Below, one piece after another: positions 1 through 5,901 of a stretch of DNA of 33,179 nt. Numbering within the stretch: position 1 is the first letter of the stretch; the number at the start of each line of letters is the position of its first letter. Source of the stretch: Clostridiales bacterium (lineage in GTDB: Bacteria; Bacillota; Clostridia; Clostridiales; Clostridiaceae); NCBI GenBank assembly GCA_012519155.1, contig JAAYQS010000045.1, positions 1 to 33,179 of the forward strand. Reading direction: 5' to 3'. The notes beneath the pieces were generated by a model. It saw only the letters and a list, made by a program, of their open reading frames with translations. It had not been told where the DNA came from and searched no databases. A program made the position numbers and the translations under genes.

Positions 1-165
1 AAAATGCAATAAATTCCTGGAAACTACTAAAAATGCCCCGCAAAAGTCATATCAATGGATTGGGTATGTTTGGCTTAATAGATTAACTGGAAATTAATAA
101 AAAATAGCTTATGAGCCGCAAAGTACATTTTTAGCCCAGTGATATCAAGGTATTACAGAGGTGCT
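1..165 (+). other. Putative CRISPR leader
   Basis: This AT-rich stretch immediately precedes the first repeat and contains no repeat unit and no convincing reading frame. By position, and by the repeat orientation inferred from the degenerate distal repeat, it is the likely leader. No leader motif was recognised, and it is cut by the window edge. Confidence 0.4.
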
Positions 166-423
166 GTTAAAGATAAGGTTACTCCGTAAGGGGACAGAAA
201 CATTAATAATAATTTTGTTTTTGTTAATTTCATTATATCATGTTAAAGATAAGGTTACTCCGTAAGGGGACAGAAACTTTTTACTAATTAAGTAACATGG
301 TCCTGATTCAAAATGTTAAAGATAAGGTTACTCCGTAAGGGGACAGAAACTTTGCAATGTTGATATCATTATAAGACATCCATTTCTGGTTAAAGATAAG
401 GTTACTCCGTAAGGGGACAGAAC
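166..423 (+). CRISPR. Short CRISPR array, 4 repeats and 3 spacers
   Basis: Three identical 36-nt repeats lie at 166-201, 242-277 and 315-350. They begin GTTAAAGATAAGG and end GGGGACAGAAAC. A fourth at 389-423 matches except for one missing A near its 3' end. The spacers are 40, 37 and 38 nt and unrelated to each other. The degenerate last repeat and the GAAAC 3' end put the leader upstream (1-165) and the crRNA on the + strand. Each repeat can form a short hairpin (TTAC/GTAA or CTCC/GGGG). No cas gene is visible in the window, so the subtype cannot be fixed; cas genes may lie upstream of base 1. Confidence 0.93.
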
Positions 424-455
424 AAAAAAGTCATCTAAAAATGATTTAATCTTTT

Positions 456-487
456 AAAAGTGTAATTTATTAAATTTACACTTTTTT
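456..487 (+). terminator. Intrinsic terminator after the CRISPR array
   Basis: A 10-bp stem (AAAAGTGTAA at 456-465 with TTACACTTTT at 476-485) is followed by more T. It is A-rich on the other side, so it could work in both directions. It separates the array from the hsdM remnant. Confidence 0.7.
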
Positions 488-489
488 GC

Positions 490-822
490 AATAAAATCCA
501 TATTATAGTACTATTTATTGATGCAAGCAAAGAATTTGAAAAAGGAAAAAATCAAAATAATTTAAAAGATGAACATATAGATAAAATTGTAAACACATTT
601 AAAGAACGTAAAGATATAGATAAATATGTTCATGTAGCGTCAATTGAAGAAATAAGAGAGAATGATTTCAACTTAAATATTCCTCGTTATGTAGATACAT
701 TTGAGGAAGAAGAACCTGTTAATTTAGATGAAATAAATAAACAGCTAGAACAAGATAACAAAGAAATAGCAGAACTTGAAGCTGAGATTAACGAACAATT
801 GAAGATATTAGGTGTAAAATAA
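490..822 (+). pseudogene. hsdM: C-terminal remnant of type I restriction-modification methylase HsdM
   Basis: An open frame ends at TAA 820-822. It encodes about 106 recognisable residues that read like the last part of HsdM: a stretch starting VLFIDASKEFEKGKNQNNL, then DKIVNTFKERKDIDKY, then the conserved NIPRYVDTFEEEEP, and a coiled C-terminal tail. The whole N-terminal domain and the SAM-binding catalytic core (NPPF-type motif) are absent, and there is no start codon or ribosome binding site. Upstream sequence becomes non-homologous near the terminator at 456-487. No hsdS or hsdR follows. It is best read as the scar of a deleted type I R-M locus beside the CRISPR array. Confidence 0.85.
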
Positions 823-1126
823 GAGGTAAAAAATTAATTTCTCTTTAAAAGAACATTTACAAAGATTAAAAATATTTAATATCAATTTCTTGAAAAATAT
901 GCAATAATTAATTTACAAGATAAATAATAGAAGTTTTAAATACATCAATCATAAGACAACCTTCTTCATTTTCACTATGACACTCTTCTATTATAAGCAG
1001 CTCCTGATGTATGAGTTGTTTTGGGTTATGAAATCATTTTTCATAACCCTTTTAAATTTATTTATATGATAAATATATAGATGTATAATTATAATTGAAA
1101 TGCTATTGAAATTATATTTTTAATGA
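823..1126. other. Gene-free stretch with one terminator
   Basis: No convincing gene was found here. It holds a strong terminator hairpin at 1023-1053 and a short minus-strand open frame of about 40 codons that I could not assign. It is probably degenerate remnant DNA. Confidence 0.5.
1023..1053 (+). terminator. Intrinsic terminator
   Basis: GGGTTATGAAA (1023-1033) pairs with TTTCATAACCC (1039-1049) across a 5-nt loop, followed by TTTT. No intact gene lies upstream, so it is probably left over from a lost gene. Confidence 0.8.
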
Positions 1127-1399
1127 ATTATAATAACTCATACGTGTGAATTAATTATCAGGGAGAATGCAGAAAATTGTTCATTTGAATATACATCTCT
1201 TATAGCTTCAGTAAAAAAAGATATAGAACATTGGGGGAACACAAAACAATGTTTTTTATACTATGTAGTAGTAGATAATCATATTGTTATTAATGATTAT
1301 TCACTTGAAAAACCTTCTAATAATACTGAACGAGTATTAACTGGCACATTAAAACAAGCACTAGATATATTTGAAAATGAAAATAAATTAATTAATTAA
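1127..1399 (+). pseudogene. Remnant of an unknown small protein, N-terminus missing
   Basis: This frame is open from the TGA at 1124-1126 to TAA 1397-1399 (about 90 codons) with no ATG, GTG or TTG start preceded by a ribosome binding site. The translation has an ordinary amino acid mix (for example CFLYYVVVDNHIVINDYSL, then LKQALDIFENEN) and is followed directly by a terminator, so it looks like the 3' end of a real gene. Its pattern resembles the C-terminal half of the frame at 1918-2379: an F/Y-TS-I/L segment, an aliphatic LYxVVV/AVII strand, and a final helix before NEN/SEN. The family is not recognised. Confidence 0.5.
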
Positions 1400-1409
1400 T
1401 TAAAATTTG

Positions 1410-1435
1410 TAGCTCTTAATTGGAGCTATTTTTTT
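1410..1435 (+). terminator. Intrinsic terminator
   Basis: TAGCTC (1410-1415) pairs with GAGCTA (1423-1428), followed by seven T. It follows the unknown remnant ending at 1399. Confidence 0.75.
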
Positions 1436-1442
1436 AGCATAT

Positions 1443-1538
1443 ATTATACAAATAGTTGAGGTGCTTGGAATAACAAAAGGCGCTTTATACAGACATTATC
1501 AGAATAAAAGAGATATTTTTATTATCTTGCATTATTAA
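1443..1538 (+). pseudogene. TetR/AcrR helix-turn-helix fragment
   Basis: A 31-codon open stretch contains LGITKGALYRHYQNKRDIF, the recognition helix and end of the HTH domain of TetR family regulators. There is no start codon, the first helices are missing, and the frame stops right after the HTH. The ligand-binding domain is absent. It is a clear gene scar and cannot make a working regulator. The membrane protein piece at 2515-2670 may come from the same lost locus, but that is inference. Confidence 0.75.
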
Positions 1539-1566
1539 TAATGGTGTGTTATATTAGCTAACAAAG

Positions 1567-1736
1567 AGTAACTAAAAAGATAATAAGGATAGCTTATACT
1601 TTTTTAAAAGAAACTGCATTGAATAAAGGACTTGGTGTTTATAATGAAACACATAAGATTTTGTAGATAAACAAGGATATGGATACAACAAAGATAGAGT
1701 AAATGAACTATTTGGAGTTTATTTAATAAAAGAATA
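1567..1736 (+). pseudogene. Degenerate fragment of unknown origin
   Basis: Two adjacent frames read plausibly in succession: RVTKKIIRIAYTFLKETALN, then about 20 residues including GYGYNKDRVNELFGVYLIKE. They are joined only if a stop and a frame change near 1664 are ignored. No start or ribosome binding site is visible and no family is recognised. I list it only because the amino acid composition looks gene-derived. Confidence 0.3.
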
Positions 1737-1765
1737 GGTTAGTAAAAATTTATGGTAGAAATAAT

Positions 1766-1876
1766 ATGAGTAAATTTACAGATTTAGCAATGCGAATTCA
1801 AAGTATAGCACAGGCTGGACTTGCTTAAGCAGAGATGATTACTATGGCATTAATAAAAAAAGTAAATTTAAATAAG
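1766..1876 (+). pseudogene. Nudix hydrolase N-terminal fragment, frameshifted
   Basis: The ATG at 1766 starts MSKFTDLAMRIQSIAQAGLA and then hits TAA at 1826. Restoring one base at that point gives YSRDDYYGI, which continues the pattern RIQSIAQAGLxYSxDxYDI. That pattern is typical of the N-terminal domain found ahead of some Nudix hydrolases (Hydrolase of X-linked nucleoside diphosphate, N-terminal). The Nudix box itself (GX5EX7REUXEEXGU) is absent, so the gene is both frameshifted and truncated. There is no strong ribosome binding site. Confidence 0.65.
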
Positions 1877-1917
1877 TCTAAAATATATTAGTAATTATGA
1901 AAATATAATTGAAATGA

Positions 1918-2379
1918 GGGATACATATTTTTGAATATATTCTTGCAGATGAAAGTAAAATAAAGTTAATAGCAGATTATATAAAAAATAGTCATATAAA
2001 CATTGACTATATGAATTTACACTTAGCATATGGTGTGTGTGATTCTAGTAAAAAAATATATATAACATCTATATCTTATATTACTGATTGTATGAAATCA
2101 AGAAATGGTGATGGTAATGATACATTATATGCTGTTATTATTAATAACAAATTATATACTGTAAAAATTAAATCATTTGATGATAAAATAATTTTTGTAT
2201 CTGATCTTAGTGTTTTTAACAATTTAGAGGAAACTGTTAAAAGTGCAATAAGTTATAGTGAAAATAATACAACTTATTATTGGAGGAACAGCGTATTAAA
2301 AAAACAAATACATGATTTTGATTTAGATGCATATAATAAAGATTTAATAAAAAAATATATCTTAATAGATAATATATAA
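1918..2379 (+). CDS. Hypothetical small protein, start uncertain
   Basis: The frame is open from 1918 to TAA 2377-2379. The first ATG in frame is at 2011 (122 aa), but coding-like sequence begins earlier with HIFEYILADESKIKLIADYI. A GAGGG at 1916-1920 sits at proper spacing from an ATT codon at 1927, so the true start may be a rare ATT or a lost ATG. The protein is acidic and soluble-looking, with no signal peptide or membrane segment. The C-terminal half resembles the remnant at 1127-1399. Small acidic proteins of this kind in accessory DNA can be immunity or antitoxin proteins, but nothing here proves that. It is followed by a strong hairpin at 2387-2427. Confidence 0.5.
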   Translation, partial: GIHIFEYILADESKIKLIADYIKNSHINIDYMNLHLAYGVCDSSKKIYITSISYITDCMKSRNGDGNDTLYAVIINNKLYTVKIKSFDDKIIFVSDLSVFNNLEETVKSAISYSENNTTYYWRNSVLKKQIHDFDLDAYNKDLIKKYILIDNI

Positions 2380-2386
2380 TAAAAAG

Positions 2387-2430
2387 AGCTGTAAGTAATT
2401 GATAAAAATTATCAACTACTTGCAGCTTTA
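2387..2430. terminator. Long bidirectional-looking terminator hairpin
   Basis: A 19-bp stem with two G-U pairs (2387-2405 with 2409-2427, 3-nt loop). The better T tract lies on the minus strand (CTTTTTATT), so it may stop minus-strand transcription as well as the gene ending at 2379. Confidence 0.7.
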
Positions 2431-2518
2431 TGGTTATGATCCAGATGAAGTACAAAAAAGAGTGTTAAAAAATCAAGAATTAAAAAGAAGGGCACCAAAG
2501 AAAACATCAATTTTTTAA
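2429..2518 (+). pseudogene. Fragment of an unrecognised protein C-terminus
   Basis: A 29-codon frame, YGYDPDEVQKRVLKNQELKR then RAPKKTSIF, begins without a start directly after the hairpin at 2387-2427 and ends at TAA 2516-2518. The charged helical sequence looks gene-derived, but no family could be named. Confidence 0.3.
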
Positions 2519-2670
2519 TTCTTGGTGAAGGTTTAAATTTATTTGATCTTATTGTAATAGACCTTTTATGGTGGAGAAATTCAAAGAGAATACGTTTTTC
2601 TTGTGTACCTCAAATAGAAATGTATAAAAATCCAAGAAAGCATATTGAATCATTTTTTAGAGGAATAATT
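2515..2670 (+). pseudogene. Fragment of a small membrane protein
   Basis: The frame from 2515 reads LILGEGLNLFDLIVIDLLWW followed by RNSKRIRF, then KNPRKHIESFFRGII. This looks like the core of a clostridial membrane protein with a hydrophobic helix ending in WWRN. No start codon is present, and the similarity seems to stop near 2670, where a coherent minus-strand frame takes over. Such proteins are sometimes found near TetR regulators, which fits the TetR scar at 1443-1538, but I say this from memory. Confidence 0.4.
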
Positions 2671-2954
2671 TTTTCATCCTTTTCACTTTTTATTGGTGTA
2701 TCTGTTGTTGTATTAAGTTTTATATTGAAGCTATCTTTTATTCTGTTGTCTAAGGCCTTTAACCATATATTATCCTTAGCATGTAAATTGGTATAATATG
2801 GATCGTGATTATCATCAGGATAGTTGTCAAGGCTTTCAATTGGAACATCTGCTGTGCTTACAATTCCTTGTTTTTTTAATATAGATATTGTGCTTGTAAA
2901 TGTAGCCCCTTGATTTTTACCATTATTGTTGCAAAAATTACATAAAAATGTATA
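2610..2954 (-). pseudogene. Minus-strand remnant of an unidentified protein
   Basis: The minus strand is open for 114 codons between a TAA at 2955-2957 and a TGA at 2610-2612. The translation is balanced and polar, for example NNNGKNQGATFTSTISILKK, then STADVPIESLDNYPDDNHDP and AKDNIWLKALDNRIKDS, unlike the Leu/Phe/Tyr-rich noise of antisense frames here. No Met start is present, so the N-terminus is lost. It faces the minus-oriented terminator at 2387-2427. The last 20 or so codons overlap the + strand membrane fragment and are probably not homologous. The family is not recognised. Confidence 0.45.
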
Positions 2955-3155
2955 TTAACCCTATTTGCAACCATATTATAGTATCATGTTTATTAAAAAT
3001 TTATAATATATTAAATTACTGTTTACATATTAGATAATATATTTGATTTGAAATTTAATTTTTTACAAAAAAATTCACATTTTGTTAATGTAGAAAAAAT
3101 AATTTATTATGATTATAAAAGTAAGGGAAAAATAATCTACAAAAGAGGCGATAAT

Positions 3156-3275
3156 ATGGAATTAAAAATTTTAAAAGATGAAGAAAGAAAAATGAATCAA
3201 ATTATGTTTTTAGTTAATATAGGTATTCCTATTTTAGTTGATATTATGTATAAACACTATTATTATATTAATTGA
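3156..3275 (+). CDS. Hypothetical 39-aa protein
   Basis: The ATG at 3156 follows AAAAGAGGCG with 5 nt spacing, a fair ribosome binding site. The frame is open further up (to 3048), but that part has no ribosome binding site and reads as AT-rich noise, so I chose 3156. The product has a charged N-terminus (MELKILKDEERKMNQ) and one hydrophobic stretch (IMFLVNIGIPILVDIM), consistent with a single-pass membrane peptide. It ends 26 nt before the DUF1275 gene and may be co-transcribed with it. Function unknown. Confidence 0.4.
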   Translation: MELKILKDEERKMNQIMFLVNIGIPILVDIMYKHYYYIN

Positions 3276-3301
3276 AAAAATAAATTTGTAGGGGGGATTT
3301 T

Positions 3302-3988
3302 GTGAATAATGCAAAACAAATGTCAGAATCAATCGAATTAGGAATTGTTTTAGCTATTTCAGGTGGCTTCATGGATGCATATTCATATATGTGCAGAGGT
3401 GAAGTATTTGCAAACGCCCAAACAGGAAATATGCTTTTACTTGGTATTAATTTATCTAAGGGCAATTTAAAAATGGCAGCAGAATATTTTTTCCCAGTGA
3501 TATCATTTGCTATAGGCATAGCATTGGCTTATATTGTAAGAACTCATGTTAAGGAGGAAAATACATTACATTGGCGACAAATTTCAGTATTATGTGAAGC
3601 TATAGTGCTTTTAATAGTTAGTTTTATGCCACAAAATTTAAATCTTTTAGCAAATAGTATAACTTCCTTTGCTTGTGGTATCCAGGTGCAAAGTTTTAGA
3701 AAGATTCATGGAAATGGTATAGCTACAACAATGTGTATTGGAAATTTAAGAAGTGGTACTGAACATATTTGTAACTATTTATTTAACTCAAAAGATAAAA
3801 AAGCTATGGAAAAAGGACTTTTATATTGTGGAATTATATTTTCATTTATAATTGGAGCAGTTATAGGTGATTTCTTTGTTGATGTACTTAAAGAAAGGGC
3901 AATTATGCTTTGTTCTATAATGCTTATTATATCTTTTATTATGATGTTTGTAGATAAAGAAAAGAATAAGCTAGAAGCTGCTAATTAA
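3302..3988 (+). CDS. DUF1275 (YoaK family) membrane protein
   Basis: The 228-aa product is a multi-pass membrane protein of the DUF1275/YoaK family, whose function is not settled. The family signature is near the N-terminus: GGFMDAYSYMCRGEVFANAQ followed by TGNMLLLG. About six hydrophobic segments follow, and the protein ends in a lysine-rich tail. The start is GTG at 3302, set by the excellent AGGGGGG at 3290-3296. Length is normal for the family. queH begins 25 nt downstream, so the two probably form an operon, although no functional link is obvious. Confidence 0.9.
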   Translation: MNNAKQMSESIELGIVLAISGGFMDAYSYMCRGEVFANAQTGNMLLLGINLSKGNLKMAAEYFFPVISFAIGIALAYIVRTHVKEENTLHWRQISVLCEAIVLLIVSFMPQNLNLLANSITSFACGIQVQSFRKIHGNGIATTMCIGNLRSGTEHICNYLFNSKDKKAMEKGLLYCGIIFSFIIGAVIGDFFVDVLKERAIMLCSIMLIISFIMMFVDKEKNKLEAAN

Positions 3989-4013
3989 AGTATTTTAGTT
4001 TTAGGAGTAAAAT

Positions 4014-4655
4014 ATGAATAAAATAAATTATCAAAAGGAACTTGACAAACTTATAGATGAATTGCAATTAAAAAATAAGGTGCCTAAATTACTTCTTCAT
4101 AGTTGCTGTGCACCATGCAGCAGTTATGTTTTAGAATATTTATCAAAATTTTTTAAAATAACAGTTTTTTATTATAATCCTAATATATATCCTTTAGAGG
4201 AATATAAAAAAAGACTTGAGGAAGAAAAATATCTTATAAGAAGTATGAAATTTAAAAATGAAGTTAATATAATTGAAGGTGTTTATAATAGTGATAAGTT
4301 TTTTGAAATGGCAAAGGGATTAGAAAATTTAAAAGAAGGTGGAGAAAGGTGCTTTAAGTGTTATGAAATGAGATTAAAGGAAACTCTTAAAATTGCACAG
4401 GATAATGGATTTGATTACTTCACTACAACCCTTACTATAAGTCCATTTAAAAATGCTCAAAAATTAAATGAAATAGGAAAAAAATTGTCTGAAGGCTCAA
4501 GTGTTAAATACTTGTTTTCTGATTTTAAAAAGAAAGAAGGATATAAACGCTCTATAGAATTATCAAAGGAATATAATTTATATAGACAAGATTATTGCGG
4601 ATGTGTATTTTCAAAAAAACAAAGAGAACAGGAACTCATCAATAGAAATATTTAA
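4014..4655 (+). CDS. queH: Epoxyqueuosine reductase QueH
   Basis: QueH (formerly DUF208) reduces epoxyqueuosine to queuosine in tRNA, the last step of queuosine synthesis, replacing the unrelated cobalamin-dependent QueG. The 213-aa product shows all the expected cysteine motifs: LLLHSCCAPCSS (C31, C32, C35), GGERCFKCYEMR (C113, C116) and DYCGCVFS (C195, C197), which bind the [4Fe-4S] cluster and an iron site. Length fits the family. The start is ATG at 4014 after TTAGGAG. It follows the DUF1275 gene by 25 nt. No other queuosine gene is in the window. Confidence 0.95.
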   Translation: MNKINYQKELDKLIDELQLKNKVPKLLLHSCCAPCSSYVLEYLSKFFKITVFYYNPNIYPLEEYKKRLEEEKYLIRSMKFKNEVNIIEGVYNSDKFFEMAKGLENLKEGGERCFKCYEMRLKETLKIAQDNGFDYFTTTLTISPFKNAQKLNEIGKKLSEGSSVKYLFSDFKKKEGYKRSIELSKEYNLYRQDYCGCVFSKKQREQELINRNI

Positions 4656-4706
4656 AAATAAGTAACATATTGTTTACTAATTGTTAATAGTATTTTTTTA
4701 AAAAGG

Positions 4707-4715
4707 TGCTATAAT
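4707..4715 (+). promoter_or_regulatory. Extended -10 promoter for the lysR gene
   Basis: TGCTATAAT is a perfect extended -10 element. No good -35 is seen 17 nt upstream. The inferred start near 4722 gives the lysR-type gene a leader of about 130 nt. Confidence 0.6.
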
Positions 4716-4744
4716 AAAAATGTAGTAAGAATTAATAAGCTTTT

Positions 4745-4822
4745 AACAAGCATTACGCTTGTTTTAATAAAAGGGTTGAATTTATGAGATAAAAACACTA
4801 GGATGGGTACCTAGTGTTTTTT
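4745..4822 (+). promoter_or_regulatory. Leader with hairpin and intrinsic terminator upstream of lysR
   Basis: Two hairpins lie between the inferred promoter and the gene: AACAAGC/GCTTGTT at 4745-4763, and a strong terminator AACACTAGG/CCTAGTGTT at 4794-4818 with T to 4822. The terminator ends 33 nt before the ATG. This layout suggests transcription attenuation. There is no T-box motif (GGGTGGNACC) or other riboswitch signature that I recognise. Confidence 0.55.
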
Positions 4823-4854
4823 GTTATATTTATTTTTAAGGAGGCTTATTTATT

Positions 4855-5766
4855 ATGACTTTACAACAACTTAGATATGTTGTTATGGTAGCAGAAAAAG
4901 GAACTATAAGTGAGGCTGCAAAGGCACTGTTTATATCTCAGCCTAGTCTTACTAATGCAATAAAGGAACTTGAAAATGAAATGCAAATAACAATATTTCA
5001 AAGAACTAACAAAGGTATAATAGTGTCTAGAGATGGAAATGAGTTTTTAGGTTATGCAAGACAGGTATTAGAGCAAAGTAATTTATTAGAGGAAAGATAT
5101 TTAGGTGAAAAAAAAGAAAAACCACAATTTTCTGTATCAACACAACATTATTCTTTTGCAGTAAATGCTTTTGTAGATGTAATAAAAAAATATGAAAAAG
5201 CTCAATATGATTTTACATTAAGAGAAACTCAAACATATGAGATTATTCAAGATGTAAGTCAATTAAAAAGTGAAATAGGAATTTTATATCTTTCAAATCA
5301 TAATAAAAGCATACTTATGAAAATAATAAAGCAAAACGGTCTTAAATTCGAATTGTTATTTGTAGCAAAACCTCATGTTTTTATAAGCTCAAAGCATCCA
5401 CTTTCACAAAAAGAGGTTATTACATTAAAAGATCTTGAAAGTTATCCTTATTTATCTTTTGAACAAGGAGAATATAATTCATTCTATTTTTCAGAAGAAA
5501 TTTTGAGTACCTTTGATAGAAAGAGAAACATAAAGGTTCGTGATAGAGCTACTTTATTTAATCTTGTAATAGGATTAAATGGTTATACAATTAGTTCTGG
5601 AGTTATAAGCAAAGAGCTAAATGGAGACAATATTATATCAAAGCCATTAGATGTGCAGGAATATATGGAAATAGGAATTATCACTAAAAAGGATATGATT
5701 ATAAGCAAGTATGGTAAAAATTATATTGAAGCTTTAAGAAAATACATAGATGAGCAGAAAATCTAG
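4855..5766 (+). CDS. LysR family regulator, probable methionine regulator (MtaR/CmbR-like)
   Basis: The 303-aa product has the typical LysR layout: an N-terminal winged HTH (residues 1-60; LRYVVMVAEKGTISEAAKAL, then SQPSLTNAIKELENE) and a substrate-binding domain from about residue 90. The start is ATG at 4855 after AAGGAGG. It lies directly upstream of metE in the same direction, and a palindrome in the 135-nt gap matches the MET-box known for streptococcal MtaR/CmbR. It is therefore probably the activator of metE, sensing a methionine precursor such as O-acetylhomoserine or homocysteine. The ligand is inferred. Its own leader contains a terminator hairpin. Confidence 0.9.
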   Translation: MTLQQLRYVVMVAEKGTISEAAKALFISQPSLTNAIKELENEMQITIFQRTNKGIIVSRDGNEFLGYARQVLEQSNLLEERYLGEKKEKPQFSVSTQHYSFAVNAFVDVIKKYEKAQYDFTLRETQTYEIIQDVSQLKSEIGILYLSNHNKSILMKIIKQNGLKFELLFVAKPHVFISSKHPLSQKEVITLKDLESYPYLSFEQGEYNSFYFSEEILSTFDRKRNIKVRDRATLFNLVIGLNGYTISSGVISKELNGDNIISKPLDVQEYMEIGIITKKDMIISKYGKNYIEALRKYIDEQKI

Positions 5767-5785
5767 GTACTTTTTACTTTTTAGG

Positions 5786-5802
5786 TATAGTTTTTAACTA
5801 TA
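5786..5802 (+). promoter_or_regulatory. MET-box-like LysR operator upstream of metE
   Basis: TATAGTTTTTAACTATA is a palindrome of 7-bp arms around a 3-nt centre. It matches the streptococcal MET-box TATAGTTTnAAACTATA at every fixed position but one. It lies about 58-74 bp before the inferred metE transcription start, the usual place for a LysR activator site. Confidence 0.75.
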
Positions 5803-5824
5803 TTAAACACATATTTTTTTGTAT

Positions 5825-5853
5825 TTTTCATAACTGCCAAATGATTTTATAAT
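5825..5853 (+). promoter_or_regulatory. metE promoter
   Basis: TTTTCA (5825-5830), a 17-nt spacer and a perfect TATAAT (5848-5853). The weak -35 suits a promoter that needs an activator bound at the palindrome just upstream. Confidence 0.65.
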
Positions 5854-5901
5854 AAGTTTAAAGAATTAACAGAAGCAAATTAGAAAAGGTAGGTATGATA
5901 A

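Noticed and set aside
908-1030. Minus-strand open frame of about 40 codons including LLIIEECHSENEEG
   Set aside because: Too short, with no start or ribosome binding site, and a terminator hairpin lies at its upstream edge. It may be another remnant, but I cannot name it.
3048-3155. Upstream extension of the 39-aa hypothetical gene to an ATG at 3048
   Set aside because: No ribosome binding site precedes that ATG, and the added residues are AT-driven. The ATG at 3156 has a fair ribosome binding site.
4794-4822. T-box riboswitch upstream of the LysR gene
   Set aside because: The loop GATGGGTACC only loosely resembles the T-box sequence, there is no specifier stem, and the element is a simple terminator hairpin.
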